In this document: one piece after another, positions 16,604 through 26,500 of the stretch
Layout: each line of letters begins with the position of its first letter
Position numbering within the stretch: the first letter of the stretch is position 1
Assembly: GCA_030917925.1 (NCBI GenBank)
Contig: JAUPTV010000022.1
Coordinates: forward strand, 1 to 46,480
DNA: 46,480 nt
Reading direction: 5' to 3'
Origin: Pseudomonadota bacterium
GTDB lineage: Bacteria > Pseudomonadota > Gammaproteobacteria > Competibacterales > Competibacteraceae
Notes under the pieces: generated by a model
Databases searched by the model: none
What the model saw: the letters and a program-made list of their open reading frames with translations, nothing else
What the model was told of the DNA's origin: nothing
Made by a program: the position numbers and the translations under genes

Positions 16604-17353
16604 ATGCGTATTTTGGTCAGTAACGACGACGGCTATCAGGCTCCCGGCCTCCTCTGTTTAGCCGCTGCCCTGCGTGAAGTCGCGGAAGTCATCGTCGTCG
16701 CGCCGGACCGCGACCGCAGCGGTGCCAGCAACTCACTCAGCCTGAAAAATCCCCTGTACGTCACCGAACAGGAACCGGGATTCTACAGCGTCGAAGGCAC
16801 GCCCACCGATTGCGTTCACGTCGCCATCACCGGTCTGCTGGAGACTGAGCCGGATATGGTCGTAGCTGGCATCAACCACGGCCCCAATCTGGGCGATGAC
16901 GTGATCTATTCCGGCACCGTCGCCGCCGCCATGGAAGGCCGCTTTCTCGGACTGCCCGCTATCGCCCTGTCCCAGGCTTCCTTTCAGCCACAACATCTCG
17001 CCACCGCCGCCCGCATCGCCGTCTGGCTGGTGCGCCAGTTGCGCGAACGCCCCCTCCCGCCATACACCATCCTCAACGTCAATGTTCCCGACCGACCCTG
17101 GGAACAGTTAGCCGGCATCCAGGCCACCCGGCTCGGTCATCGCCATAAGTCCGAACCGGTCATCAAAAGCATCGACCCGCGTGGCCGACCGATCTACTGG
17201 GTCGGTCCTGCCGGTCCCGAACAGGAATCCGGTCCCGGCACCGACTTCTACGCCCTGCGCACCGGTCATGTCTCCATCACCCCCCTGCTGGTCGACCTCA
17301 CCCGCCATAACACTATTGAAGCACTGAGCCAATGGCTGAATCCCGGTTTATGA
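16604..17353 (+). CDS. surE: 5'/3'-nucleotidase SurE
   Basis: Metal-dependent nucleoside monophosphatase/exopolyphosphatase active in stationary-phase survival. The 249 residues (E. coli 253) show the N-terminal motif [10 protein letters not shown] with the metal-binding D8 D9, [14 protein letters not shown], and [27 protein letters not shown] at 16591-16595 is the ribosome site; ATG 16604 matches the conserved family start, with ATG 16601 as an equally spaced alternative. In many gammaproteobacteria the order is surE-pcm-nlpD-rpoS; here rpoS follows after about 257 bp and pcm and nlpD are not between them. Confidence 0.95.
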   Translation: MRILVSNDDGYQAPGLLCLAAALREVAEVIVVAPDRDRSGASNSLSLKNPLYVTEQEPGFYSVEGTPTDCVHVAITGLLETEPDMVVAGINHGPNLGDDVIYSGTVAAAMEGRFLGLPAIALSQASFQPQHLATAARIAVWLVRQLRERPLPPYTILNVNVPDRPWEQLAGIQATRLGHRHKSEPVIKSIDPRGRPIYWVGPAGPEQESGPGTDFYALRTGHVSITPLLVDLTRHNTIEALSQWLNPGL

Positions 17354-17469
17354 TTCAAAAAAATTACAGAATCGGGCTAGACTTACCGCTTTTGAAAAGC
17401 TTATTATCCCCTCGCATTTTCAAGGCGGAGCAAGGACTCGCATCATCCGCCCTTTTCCGGCCCGAGCAA

Positions 17470-17540
17470 CAACCACGGTGGCACCAAGACCACCGGCCTG
17501 CCCAAGTCGGTGCTAGTGATCAGTAAAATAATAAACAAAG
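17470..17540 (+). promoter_or_regulatory. possible structured rpoS leader with A-rich element
   Basis: The 257-bp gap before rpoS contains a perfect CGGTGG/CCACCG hairpin (about 17476-17495) and an A-rich tract (GTAAAATAATAAACAAAG, 17523-17540) similar in style to the A-rich Hfq-binding elements of other rpoS leaders. This is inference from known rpoS control in enterobacteria; no promoter was identified. Confidence 0.3.
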
Positions 17541-17610
17541 ACGCCAGCCGACCCGGCTCCAGCGTCAACTATTGAAGTTCCACCAAGCGAAGCGTGTCAG
17601 GAGGTTATCG

Positions 17611-18636
17611 ATGTCTCGACGGATCAGTGCCTGTCGGCAAGAAGCAGTGGTATGCGACGATGAACTGATTATGGACGATCCCCTGCTGGATGAAGACAAG
17701 CTGGAAGAGACTGAAGAAGGGATGATGGCTGTAGAAGAAGGATTGGAGGAGATCGCAGATACACCTCCCTGGTCCGCCCCCGTCGTCACTCCCCGCGAAG
17801 TCACCCTGGAGGAACTGGACGCCACCCGGATGTACTTGAGCGAAATCGGCTTTTCGCCATTACTCACCGCTCAGGAAGAAGTCTATTTCGCCCGCCGCTC
17901 GATTCAGGGCGATGCTGCCGCCCGCAATCGCATGGTTGAAAGCAATTTGCGGCTGGTCGTGAAAATCGCCCGCCGCTACATGAACCGGGGTCTCAGCCTG
18001 CTGGACCTGATCGAGGAAGGCAACCTGGGCTTGATCCACGCCGTCGAGAAATTTGATCCCGAACGCGGCTTCCGGTTTTCGACCTACGCCACCTGGTGGA
18101 TTCGGCAAACGATTGAACGGGCGTTGATGAACCAGACCCGCACCATCCGCCTGCCGATCCATATTATCAAGGAAATCAACGGCTATCTCCGCACAGCCCG
18201 GCAGTTGGCGCAGACGCTGGATCACGAACCCTCCGCCGAAGACGTCGCCCAAGCGATGGGCAAGTCGGTGGTGGAAGTGAAACGGATGCTGCAACTCAAC
18301 GAACGGGTTACGTCGGTGGATACGCCTATCGGCAAGGATGAAGACCGTTCACTGCTGGACGCCATTCCTGACGACAACAACGCCGATCCCCTGCAATTGC
18401 TGCAGGATGTCGATCTGAACGAAAAGCTGGATGCCTGGCTTGACCAGTTGAACGACAAGCAACGGATCGTCGTCAAACGGCGGTTTGGCTTGTGTGGCGT
18501 GGAAAAGGCCACTCTGGAACAAGTCGGCAACGAAATCGGCGTAACCCGCGAGCGGGTGCGACAGATTCAGATTGATGCCCTGCGCCGCCTGCGCAAGATT
18601 CTGGAAAGTGAAGGGTTTTCGCAGGATTTTCTGTAG
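17611..18636 (+). CDS. rpoS: RNA polymerase sigma factor RpoS
   Basis: General stress / stationary-phase sigma factor, 341 residues (E. coli 330). Region 1.2 ([20 protein letters not shown]), region 2 ([36 protein letters not shown]), region 3 ([20 protein letters not shown]) and the region 4 helix-turn-helix ([18 protein letters not shown]) are complete. The N-terminus before region 1.2 is very acidic. ATG 17611 has a full AGGAGGT Shine-Dalgarno 5 bp upstream, which decides the start. RpoS rather than RpoD is supported by its size, the lack of the large RpoD N-terminal domain, and the position behind surE. Confidence 0.93.
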   Translation: MSRRISACRQEAVVCDDELIMDDPLLDEDKLEETEEGMMAVEEGLEEIADTPPWSAPVVTPREVTLEELDATRMYLSEIGFSPLLTAQEEVYFARRSIQGDAAARNRMVESNLRLVVKIARRYMNRGLSLLDLIEEGNLGLIHAVEKFDPERGFRFSTYATWWIRQTIERALMNQTRTIRLPIHIIKEINGYLRTARQLAQTLDHEPSAEDVAQAMGKSVVEVKRMLQLNERVTSVDTPIGKDEDRSLLDAIPDDNNADPLQLLQDVDLNEKLDAWLDQLNDKQRIVVKRRFGLCGVEKATLEQVGNEIGVTRERVRQIQIDALRRLRKILESEGFSQDFL

Positions 18637-18660
18637 TCTTCCTCGCAGGCTGAATCCATA

Positions 18661-18700
18661 CCCTCATCCCCAACCCCTCTCCCGCCTGCGGGCGAGGGGA
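18661..18700. repeat. GC-rich dispersed hairpin element
   Basis: CCCTCATCCCCAACCCCTCT followed by a hairpin: CCCCTCTCCCGC (18674-18685) pairs with GCGGGCGAGGGG (18688-18699) with one wobble. It lies between the convergent rpoS and Mth938-like genes. Elements of this wording are common intergenic repeats in GC-rich genomes and may act as terminators; no T run follows. Confidence 0.55.
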
Positions 18701-18751
18701 GCACCACAATTCGCTATTTCGCAAGACTCGCCGCTTGCTGGCTGTGGGGCG

Positions 18752-19132
18752 CTAATCCGCCATCATCAGCAAAGCTGCCGCCACCCGGCGACCTTCCAGC
18801 ATGAGGATGTTGTAAGTTCGGCAGGCGGCGAACGTGTCCATCACTTCAACGCCAACGCTGTGTGCCAGCAACACCCCGGTTAGTTTCGGATGGGGGAAAC
18901 GTTGCCGTGCGCCGGTGCCCAGCAAAACGATCTCCAGATCCAGCGGCAGGAGCGCTTCAAAGTGCGCCGCTGCCAAATCCGCAAAAGTCTGCGGCGGCCA
19001 ATCGGTCAACAGTCGCTCCGGCGCCACGATCACACTGCGACGAATTTCCTGCTCATTGATATTGACCCAACCCGGCCCGTAGCCTTTAATAAAATAAGTC
19101 TGGGCATCACAAGTGTCGAGATTAAAACGCAT
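18752..19132 (-). CDS. Mth938-like domain protein (DUF498/NDUFAF3 family)
   Basis: A 126-residue protein of the Mth938-like/DUF498 family; the human relative NDUFAF3 is a complex I assembly factor, but bacterial members have no firm function. Typical segments: YFIKGYGPGWVNINEQEIRR, SVIVAPERL, EIVLLGTGARQRFP, VGVEVMDTFAACRTYNILM and EGRRVAAALL. Start 19132 (MRFNLDT) has an AGAGGG ribosome site; the frame continues open to 19324 but the extra N-terminus is not family-like and would overlap the divergent promoter region. It is convergent with rpoS. Confidence 0.85.
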   Translation of the reverse strand: MRFNLDTCDAQTYFIKGYGPGWVNINEQEIRRSVIVAPERLLTDWPPQTFADLAAAHFEALLPLDLEIVLLGTGARQRFPHPKLTGVLLAHSVGVEVMDTFAACRTYNILMLEGRRVAAALLMMAD

Positions 19133-19262
19133 GAAAAATCCCTCTGAATGGGGGAAAGTAACCAGGGGGTTCGATGATGGCGCATAAGCCATGGTCGAAG
19201 CGATTCGCCATTGTGAGTCGCCGCCGCCGTTAATGTTCCAACCGCATTGCAGGAATTGTTCA

Positions 19263-19955
19263 ATGACCGAGGCCGCGCACCATACGATCCACGCCCTGGA
19301 ACTGGGGCGCATGGGCAATTTCATCTATGTCATCCATGATCACGCCACGGACCGCGCCGCAATCGTTGATCCGGCCTGGGACGTACCGGCGATTCTGGCC
19401 GTGACTGAACGGCGCGGACTGCGGATCACGGAAATTCTGCTGACCCACAGTCACTTTGACCACATCAACGGGGTTGAAGCGTTGCTGAACGCCAGCGATG
19501 CGCAACTGCATCTGTTGCGTGCTGAAGCGGGGTTCTGGGGCCATTATCTCGATCTGCCGACCCTGCACGATGGCGGCGACCGTATCCAGTTAGGTGAGAC
19601 CGAAATTGAAATTCTGCACACCCCTGGCCATACGCCGGGTTCGGCCTGTTACCAGATCGGCAACCAAGTGCTGACCGGCGACACGCTGTTCGTTTTCGGC
19701 TGTGGCCGTTGCGATCTACGCGGCGGCGACCCGGAGCAGATGTACCAGAGCCTGCGGCGCTTGGGCGAGCGACTGCCCGACCATACCCTGATTCGCCCTG
19801 GTCATAATTACGGCATTACCCCCACGACGACGATGTTGGAACAACTCACCGGCAATCCTTTTCTGCATTTCGACGACTGCCCAGGGTTCGTTGAATACCG
19901 GATGCATCTGCATGACCGCGAGGAACCCTACCGGCCGGAACCGCGTCGGCATTGA
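19263..19955 (+). CDS. MBL-fold metallo-hydrolase (glyoxalase II-like)
   Basis: Metallo-beta-lactamase-fold hydrolase of 230 residues. Zn/Fe ligands are visible: THSHFDH, a His in LHTPGHTPGS, the Asp in LTGDTLF and the His in RPGHNYG. The segment DTLFVFGCGRCDLRGGD is like that of ETHE1-type persulfide dioxygenases and YcbL-type glyoxalase II relatives, so the substrate is probably a glutathione thioester or persulfide, not determined. ATG 19263 has AGGA 8 bp upstream; the frame is open further 5'. Divergent from the Mth938-like gene. Confidence 0.88.
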   Translation: MTEAAHHTIHALELGRMGNFIYVIHDHATDRAAIVDPAWDVPAILAVTERRGLRITEILLTHSHFDHINGVEALLNASDAQLHLLRAEAGFWGHYLDLPTLHDGGDRIQLGETEIEILHTPGHTPGSACYQIGNQVLTGDTLFVFGCGRCDLRGGDPEQMYQSLRRLGERLPDHTLIRPGHNYGITPTTTMLEQLTGNPFLHFDDCPGFVEYRMHLHDREEPYRPEPRRH

Positions 19956-20057
19956 GGATGAGGATGAGGATATTTTGGCCATCCAATAGCGTCGCCCTTC
20001 GTGCTGGATCGCTATTACTTTGCGGAGGCGCTGGAATGGTTCTCGATGCTGATTGTA

Positions 20058-20086
20058 TTGACGTTTTTTGTACAACGAATTATTAA
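20058..20086 (+). promoter_or_regulatory. sigma70 promoter of toxin-antitoxin operon
   Basis: TTGACG (20058-20063), 17-bp spacer, TATTAA (20081-20086). Transcription would start near 20093, only about 10 nt before the antitoxin ATG, so the GGAG at 20092-20095 would be at or near the 5' end. Antitoxin binding here would give the usual autorepression (inference). Confidence 0.6.
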
Positions 20087-20101
20087 ACTATGGAGTAGGC
20101 G

Positions 20102-20386
20102 ATGATGGGTCAGGCATTAGCTCGCGATGTACATATCAACCTGCGTGCGCGTGCAGCGCAACGTGAATTGATTGATCGGGCGGCTCAGGCATCCGGCAGG
20201 AACCGTTCGGATTTCATGCTCGATGCGGCTGTGGAAAAAGCTGAAGCCGTGCTGCTCGACCGCACTTTTTTCACCTTCAAGCCTGATGCTTATGAGCAAT
20301 TTATCGCGTTGCTCGAAGCACCTTATACCCCTCATCCGGGAGTCGTTGATCTGCTTAACCGGGTTCCACCCTGGGAAAAATCATGA
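20102..20386 (+). CDS. DUF1778 antitoxin (TacA-like)
   Basis: Antitoxin of 94 residues with an N-terminal ribbon-helix-helix-like DUF1778 domain (ARDVHINLRARAAQRELIDR, AQASGRNRSDFMLDAA) and a C-terminal toxin-binding tail. The family pairs with GNAT toxins, which is what follows here with an ATGA overlap (20383-20386). A second ATG at 20105 is possible. Expected to repress its own promoter just upstream. Confidence 0.92.
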   Translation: MMGQALARDVHINLRARAAQRELIDRAAQASGRNRSDFMLDAAVEKAEAVLLDRTFFTFKPDAYEQFIALLEAPYTPHPGVVDLLNRVPPWEKS

Positions 20387-20880
20387 TGTTCAGTGCGCCG
20401 GAGTTGCTAAATTCCGGACATCGCATCAGTGATTTTTCCTGTGGTGAATCAGCGCTAGATGACTGGCTCAAACGGCGAGCGTTAGCGAATCAACAGGTGG
20501 GAGCGTCCCGAACGTTCGTGATTCAGGTTGAAGGCCGGGTCGTTGGGTTCTATGCGTTGGCGGCGGGTGCAGTAAACAGCGAACAAGCGCCAGGACGGAT
20601 TCGGCGCAATATGCCGAATCCGATTCCGTTGATGGTGCTAGGTCGATTGGCGGTGGATCGCGTCTGGCAACAACATGGTCTGGGACCGGTTCTGCTGGGT
20701 GATGCCTTGCGACGCACCCTGCGCGTCGCCAAGGAAGCCGGTGTCCGGGCGTTGATGGTCCAGGCAATGTCCGAAGTCGTCAAAACGTTTTATCTGAAAT
20801 TCGGCTTTGTGGAATCGCCACAAGATCCGCTACTGCTGTTTTTGCGCCTGCCGCCTTCAGATGGCCATGACGGGTTGTAG
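20383..20880 (+). CDS. GNAT toxin (TacT-like aminoacyl-tRNA acetyltransferase)
   Basis: GNAT-fold toxin of 165 residues. In this family the protein acetylates the amino group of aminoacyl-tRNA and stops translation. Visible features: FSCGESALDDWLKRRA near the N-terminus, a central strand with VVGFYALAAG, the acetyl-CoA loop region LGRLAVDRVWQQHGLGPVLL and the catalytic-Tyr segment KTFYLKFGF. Start overlaps the antitoxin stop by 4 bp. The downstream trmO start overlaps the toxin's end by about 14 bp, so the three genes may be one transcript. Confidence 0.92.
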   Translation: MMFSAPELLNSGHRISDFSCGESALDDWLKRRALANQQVGASRTFVIQVEGRVVGFYALAAGAVNSEQAPGRIRRNMPNPIPLMVLGRLAVDRVWQQHGLGPVLLGDALRRTLRVAKEAGVRALMVQAMSEVVKTFYLKFGFVESPQDPLLLFLRLPPSDGHDGL

Positions 20881-21613
20881 ATTTCCCATTGGCATGATCC
20901 ATTCCTGCTTTCGGGAGAAGTTCGGCATTCCCCGCCAGGCGGGTCTGGTTCCTGAAGCGCGGGCGACGCTGGAACTGCTGCCACCCTATCACTCGCCAGA
21001 AGCCGTGCGCGGACTGGAAGGGTTTTCCCATCTGTGGCTGATCTTCGTCTTTCATGGGATACCGGCCGGTCAATGGCAACCGACGGTGCGGCCACCTCGT
21101 TTAGGCGGAAATCAGCGGCTGGGCGTTTTCGCCACCCGTTCCCCCTTCCGGCCGAATCCCATTGGCCTGTCAGCAGTTCGCCTGGAGCGGATTGAGACTG
21201 AGCAGGGCCGGGTGGTGCTGCATCTGAGCGGCGTGGATTTGCTGGACGGGACGCCGGTGCTGGACATCAAACCCTACTTGCCCTACTCCGACCATATTCC
21301 CGACGCCATCGGCGGCTTTGCCCCGGCGGCACCGGAGGCGATGCTGAATGTTGAATTCAGTCCGTCAGCAGAGCAGTTTTGCGCGGCCTGGCCCCACGGT
21401 GATTTACGGGCGCTAATTACCCAGATTCTGCGCCAAGACCCGCGTCCGGCCTATAGGCGGGAAACCGCAGTCCGGCAACGCTACGGCATGAAGCTGTACG
21501 ATTTTGACCTGCATTGGGAGATGCGCGGAGCTACCGCTTCCGTCATCGACATCATCCCGTCCGCGCCGAGAAATCAATCCGTGGATCAATCAGGTGATAG
21601 GTCATATCGCTGA
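20867..21613 (+). CDS. trmO: tRNA (N6-threonylcarbamoyladenosine(37)-N6)-methyltransferase TrmO
   Basis: TrmO/TsaA (UPF0066) methylates t6A37 of certain tRNAs using SAM. The 248 residues contain [76 protein letters not shown] and the C-terminal domain ending near [11 protein letters not shown]. The last 25 or so residues after that point run antisense over the end of yejB and are not family-like; the stop lies 62 bp inside the convergent yejB. ATG 20867 gives a family N-terminus, with 20861 as alternative; neither has a strong ribosome site, which fits coupling to the toxin gene. Confidence 0.92.
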   Translation: MTGCRFPIGMIHSCFREKFGIPRQAGLVPEARATLELLPPYHSPEAVRGLEGFSHLWLIFVFHGIPAGQWQPTVRPPRLGGNQRLGVFATRSPFRPNPIGLSAVRLERIETEQGRVVLHLSGVDLLDGTPVLDIKPYLPYSDHIPDAIGGFAPAAPEAMLNVEFSPSAEQFCAAWPHGDLRALITQILRQDPRPAYRRETAVRQRYGMKLYDFDLHWEMRGATASVIDIIPSAPRNQSVDQSGDRSYR

Positions 21614-22661
21614 TTAGATTCAGCAACAGGCCGATCAGGCTGAACACATACAGCGTCCCGAACATCACCGGATAATCCCGCTTCACCACAGCCTCAAACC
21701 CCAGCAAGCCCAACCCGTCCAGCGAAAAGATCACTTCGATCAGCAGCGAACCGGTAAACAACATACCCACCAGAGTGGCGGGAAAGCCGGCGATGACCAG
21801 CAACATGGCATTGCGGAACACATGCCCGTACAGCACCTGATGCTCGCTGAGACCCTTGGCGCGGGCCGTGACGACATACTGCTTGTTGATCTCGTCGAGG
21901 AAAGCGTTTTTGGTCAGCATGGTCAGCGAGGCAAAGCCGCCGATGACCATGGCCGTTACGGGCAAGGCTAAATGCCAGAAGTAATCCAGAATGCGCGCTG
22001 GCCAACTCAAATCCGCCCAGTTATCCGAGGTCAGCCCCCGCAACGGGAACCAGTCGAAATAGCGCCCGCCGGCGAACAGGATAATCAGCAGAATGGCGAA
22101 CAGGAACGCGGGAATGGCGTAACCAATGATGACCGCTGCGCTGCTCAATACATCGAAGCGGGAACCATCGCGTATCGCCTTGGCGATGCCCAGCGGAATC
22201 GAAATCATATAAATCAGCAGGGTGCTCCAGACGCCCAGCGAGATGGAGACCGGCAACTTGTCCATGACCAGATCGAGTACTGCCCGGTCGCGGAAATAGC
22301 TTTTACCGAGATCAAAGGTCAGGTAGTCGCGGATCATTCGCCCGAAGCGGATATAGGCGGGCTGATCGAAGCCGAACTGGCGGTTCAATTCTGCGATGAA
22401 CGTGGGGTCCAGACCCTGTGCGCCGCGATAAGCGCCCGTGCCCGTATTCCCGCTGCCTGATGCGGCTGCGCCCCGTCCAGCTTCTACGCCTTCCCCACCG
22501 CCTACCCTGGCGGTTGCGGAAACAGCGGTATGTCGAAGTTGCGCCAGCAATTGTTCCACGGGTCCACCGGGCGCGATCTGCACAATGACGAAATTAATGG
22601 CAATGATGCCGAGTAGCGTCAGCGGAATCAGCGCTAAACGGCGGAGGAAGTAGGAGTACAT
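21552..22661 (-). CDS. yejB: peptide ABC transporter permease YejB
   Basis: Inner-membrane permease of the YejABEF-type peptide (microcin C) importer, 369 residues. It has the first TM ([27 protein letters not shown]), a periplasmic loop, five further TM segments and the permease signature around [20 protein letters not shown]; the C-terminus [13 protein letters not shown] is typical. The loop about residues 45-85 holds a Gly/Ala-rich insert. The binding-protein gene yejA lies 5.3 kb upstream, separated by a defence island, and yejE/yejF are not downstream; the 3' end overlaps trmO by 62 bp. No clear Shine-Dalgarno precedes the ATG. Confidence 0.9.
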   Translation of the reverse strand: MYSYFLRRLALIPLTLLGIIAINFVIVQIAPGGPVEQLLAQLRHTAVSATARVGGGEGVEAGRGAAASGSGNTGTGAYRGAQGLDPTFIAELNRQFGFDQPAYIRFGRMIRDYLTFDLGKSYFRDRAVLDLVMDKLPVSISLGVWSTLLIYMISIPLGIAKAIRDGSRFDVLSSAAVIIGYAIPAFLFAILLIILFAGGRYFDWFPLRGLTSDNWADLSWPARILDYFWHLALPVTAMVIGGFASLTMLTKNAFLDEINKQYVVTARAKGLSEHQVLYGHVFRNAMLLVIAGFPATLVGMLFTGSLLIEVIFSLDGLGLLGFEAVVKRDYPVMFGTLYVFSLIGLLLNLISDMTYHLIDPRIDFSARTG

Positions 22662-22761
22662 GAGGTTATTGAGCAGGCGTTGGCGTTGGGTGGGAAGGAT
22701 GCAGCGCTATAGTATTGAATTCTGACCGCAAATGGTCACTAAGCGTGGTGTTGATCGTCCG

Positions 22762-23244
22762 TCACAAATCTTCATTAAGTTTTGCTTCGATGATTTTTAA
22801 AACAGATTGGGATAAATAAAGACCGTGGTCATGAATCAGTTGATGTATTTTTATTTTCACTGTTGAGGCACTGATTAACCCTCTGGTTTTTGCTAATAAC
22901 AACAACCCTACGGTTCCAATTGATATTAAGCCTGATTGGCTGGCTTTATTGCGCGCTAATAGGTCATCGAGCGCAACATGAGTGATTTTTTGCTCTTGAG
23001 CAAGTGCGATCGTTTCCAGTTCGCCGGCATGAAGCCGACCTGTTGCCCCTCTGACATAAGCGTTGCTCTCTGAACTCAGTGAAACTTGCTGAATAAAAGC
23101 AGGTAGCTCAAGATGGCGAACTTCCTGAACGACGGCTGGCGGAGTCAGGATGTCTGTGAAACATTCGGCAAACAGCGACAGACTATCAATTTTAGAAATA
23201 AAAATTAGTGGACTGGCATTGACAACCAACTTTGTCATGATCAA
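22762..23244 (-). CDS. DUF3368 PIN-like toxin
   Basis: PIN-like nuclease of the DUF3368 family, 160 residues, usually the toxin of a pair with UPF0175. Acidic positions are visible in VVNASPLIFISKID (Asn replacing the first Asp, common in DUF3368), HAGELETIALA and VALDDLLAR. Its start overlaps the UPF0175 stop (ATGA), confirming the pair. It is the last gene of the island before yejB; the gap to yejB is 100 bp. Confidence 0.85.
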   Translation of the reverse strand: MIMTKLVVNASPLIFISKIDSLSLFAECFTDILTPPAVVQEVRHLELPAFIQQVSLSSESNAYVRGATGRLHAGELETIALAQEQKITHVALDDLLARNKASQSGLISIGTVGLLLLAKTRGLISASTVKIKIHQLIHDHGLYLSQSVLKIIEAKLNEDL

Positions 23245-23492
23245 CCCGCCAACTGTTTAACAACAGTTATATCCTCTAATACCATGTCATCTTCCAATCG
23301 GAAACCATACCCAAAATGCTCCCGGAGCCGATAATGAAATTCTTCAAATTCTAGGTTCGCTAAGGCGGCAGCAGCCGCAAAACTGATTTTTTGCGCATGA
23401 TAAAGACTGGCGGCCAGGAAAAAATTACCAGCATTCATGCCTAAAGGTTGTAGAACGTCAACAAATGCAGGATTAAGCTGAATAGCGCCCAT
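23241..23492 (-). CDS. UPF0175 family antitoxin
   Basis: Small DNA-binding-type antitoxin of 83 residues, UPF0175 family. The segment KISFAAAAALANLEFEEFHYRLREHFG is the typical helix-turn-helix-like region. AGGAG lies 8 bp before the ATG. Coupled to the DUF3368 toxin by a 4-bp overlap. It starts 32 bp after the stop of the large restriction-methylation gene, so all island genes run in the same direction. Confidence 0.85.
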   Translation of the reverse strand: MGAIQLNPAFVDVLQPLGMNAGNFFLAASLYHAQKISFAAAAALANLEFEEFHYRLREHFGYGFRLEDDMVLEDITVVKQLAG

Positions 23493-23524
23493 TTTTTATC
23501 TCCTATCTTGGTCGGAAATTTTCT

Positions 23525-26500
23525 TCACCGCATCGGCCATTCCCCAATAGCCTCATCAATGTCTTGTTGAATTTGCAAAGTCCGTTGCAGGGCGGCGGTG
23601 ATGCGCTGATAGTGCATCAGATCATCGAAATTCAGCACGCGCCCCTTGCGATCTTTCAGCCATTTAGCCAGCACCTGATAACCGCCGATGTGGACATTCC
23701 AGACATCCGGGGGAATGCCCTGGAAATATTGCGCGGCGTTGATCCAGACCCGCCCCGGCGTGGTATCGGTCGGTTCGGCATAGCGAACGGCATCTACCTG
23801 ATTGGTTCCGGCGATGGGATAGCTGGCGATGGTTGGCGCATCGCGCTCCATTAAATGCAGGGCAGTCAATTCCGCTCCGAGACTGCATAATTGCCGGAAT
23901 AAGGTTTGATCGGAAGTCAATGGCAGGCGTGGGAAGTCTATTTTAAGGAAGGCGGCATAGCGACTTCGGTAAGTCGGAGAATGGAAGATGGCGTAGGCGT
24001 AGTGGAAGACATCTTCAGGGCCGACGGTGGTTTTCAGATCGCCCGTTTTATCTTCTACATAAGTCAGGTTCAGATTTACCGTACAGGTTTGGATAAATTG
24101 CGGTGTTAAATTAGATCGGCGGCCATGAGCGGAATAAGAATCGGCATCATCCATCAAGTCACCCTTGCTGCCTGGATAAAGGTAGAGGGGAAACAGGGTT
24201 GAACCGTCCTTGATTTCTACAAACACCGCAGGCGCAGGCTTATCCGTCACTACGGCATGTCGCCAATCCGCCGCTTTGGTCTGACGCACGACATTGAGGC
24301 AAAGGTTGGCCCTGTTTGCGACATGCTGCTTGAGTTCGCTGCGCGGACGCTCTACTGCCACTTCGCTAAAATAACACCAGCGCGTGTCAAAAGGCCGATA
24401 AGCGCACTCGATAATTTTCTGCTGCCAATATTGATCAGTGCGCAGTTGCTCTCGTGCTTTCGAAATTTTCCAATCACGGGTATCCTTAATTAGATAAAGC
24501 TCGCAAAAATCCCGATCCGTAATGTTATTATTCCGCATTTCCTGAATGCGTCGTTGCAGGCTATCACGATCAATATCAATAGCAAATGGGTCACGGTGTG
24601 ACTGAAAGCCCATGACGCTGACAGGCATTATCTCTTTGATATTCCAACCCTGTTCATACTCGCCAAGTAAGTTCATATCCTGCGGAATGAACAGATAATA
24701 AGGTGCTTGTGGTTTAATTGGCTGCCATGCGGTAGTGCTGATGTCGTTTTCCAATAGCCACTGATATTTGCCTTCCCGTTCGCCCCATAATTCGGCGTGA
24801 TGCATTCGGCACTCCGCCCTCACCCCCGACACATCTCCCTCCGGGCGCGGGGCGCGGATGAATAGCCCCATCGCAACGCCCTGTTGAATATCAAATACAT
24901 TCTCATCCTTACCGCCGTCCGGGGCTTTTTCCTTCTTCTTGCTGTTGCCGTGCAAATCCAGCAGATACAGGTCATCGAACGTTTCCATCAGGCTGCGCCG
25001 CATCCCCCGGAAGGTGGGATTGTCGAGATAGCCGTGATTGGTGATGACCGCCAGCACGCCATAACCGGTCTGCTCAATCCGCCACTGAGCGAAGCGGATG
25101 AATTTGACGTAATCATCATTCAGCCATTTGGGGTTGCGTTCGTTGAGCGGCTGCCCATCGACCATGAAATAGCTGCCGGTGCGCTGCCCGTTGACGCCAT
25201 CGAGTCCGCGCAACAGTCCGGCAATCCACTCGCCCTGATTGGCGGAATGCCCGGAATAGGGCGGATTGCCCAGCACCACCATGATCGGGGCGTTCTGCTT
25301 CACATAGGCCGCCTGGCGCGCTTCCTTGACCAGCCACTCCCCGAACAACGGCAGATGGGTCAACTCACGCGGTTGTTCCAGCGTATTAGTCAAATAGACC
25401 CGCAGCCGGTCATCGCCCGCGAAGTCATAGCCGGTGTCCCGCAGCAGCAGGCCCAACTTCAAATGCGCCACGGTGTACGGGGCCATCAGCAATTCAAAGC
25501 CATACAGGCGCGGCAACAGATGCTCGCGCACATAGCCCGACCACAGCCCCTGATTGTCCGCGAACGCCGCGTGAATCTGCTCGATCACCGCATAGAGAAA
25601 CGTGCCGGTGCCGGTGGCCGGATCGAGAATCTGCACCCGATGGGTCGATACGGTCTGCTCGCCCTCCTGGACGGTCATCTTGCTGGCGTCGGCCAGACCC
25701 AGCGGCAGGCCAAACGTCTGTTTCAACACCGCATCCACGCTGCGCACCAGCCAGGACACCACCGGCTCCGGGGTGTAATACACGCCCCGCGTATCCCGCA
25801 ACGCCGGGTCATACTCCGCCAGGAAGGTTTCATAGAAATGCACCACTGGGTCTTCCTGACGGGTGCGCTGGCCGAAATTTTGCAAAATCGCCGCCATGTC
25901 GGATCGCGCCAGCAACTCCGCCGCCTCATCCACCGCCCAGGCGATATCCTCATTCAGCTCCGGCCCGGCGATATGGTTGAACAACGTGCGCAGGAACGGA
26001 TGGGTCTTCGGCAAATCGTAAGCGGCGTGCTGGCGGGTAAAATGCGTACCGGCTTTGGCGTGGCAACGGGCGGTGAATAGCCCGTAGCACAGCGTCTGGG
26101 CGTACAGGTCGCTGAACTGCTCCACGGTCAATTGCGGCAACAACACCGCTTGAATGGCCTGTAATTGCCCGTGCAGCGAACCGTCAGCGGCTTCCTCAGC
26201 CAGCGCCCGCTGAATCAACCCGCGCAACAACCGCGCCTGCGCCGCCAGCCGCAACGCCAACTCGCGAGGTGTGGCAATGGTTGGAACCGTCGCTGTGAGG
26301 AATTGGGTGAACAATTCAGCCACGGATTCAAGGGCGACGGGCGTGGCTTTTAGCGGCTGAACCAGCCCCTTGGACGAAGGCGCAGCGGCCAATCGTGCGG
26401 TCAGACGTCGTTCCCCACCCACATACCAGCGAAATTCCAGATAGTCGGTCAGCAGCAGATTCGCCAGGCTGGCCCGATAACGCTGCAACTGGTCACTGGT

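Noticed and set aside
17332-17526. Small plus-strand frame between surE and rpoS as an nlpD remnant
   Set aside because: No LysM or peptidase M23 features; overlaps the surE end in another frame and lies in a likely leader region.
24884-26080. 398-codon plus-strand frame opposite the restriction-methylation gene
   Set aside because: Antisense shadow of conserved methyltransferase motifs; composition (His/Gln/Arg-rich) is typical of such shadows.
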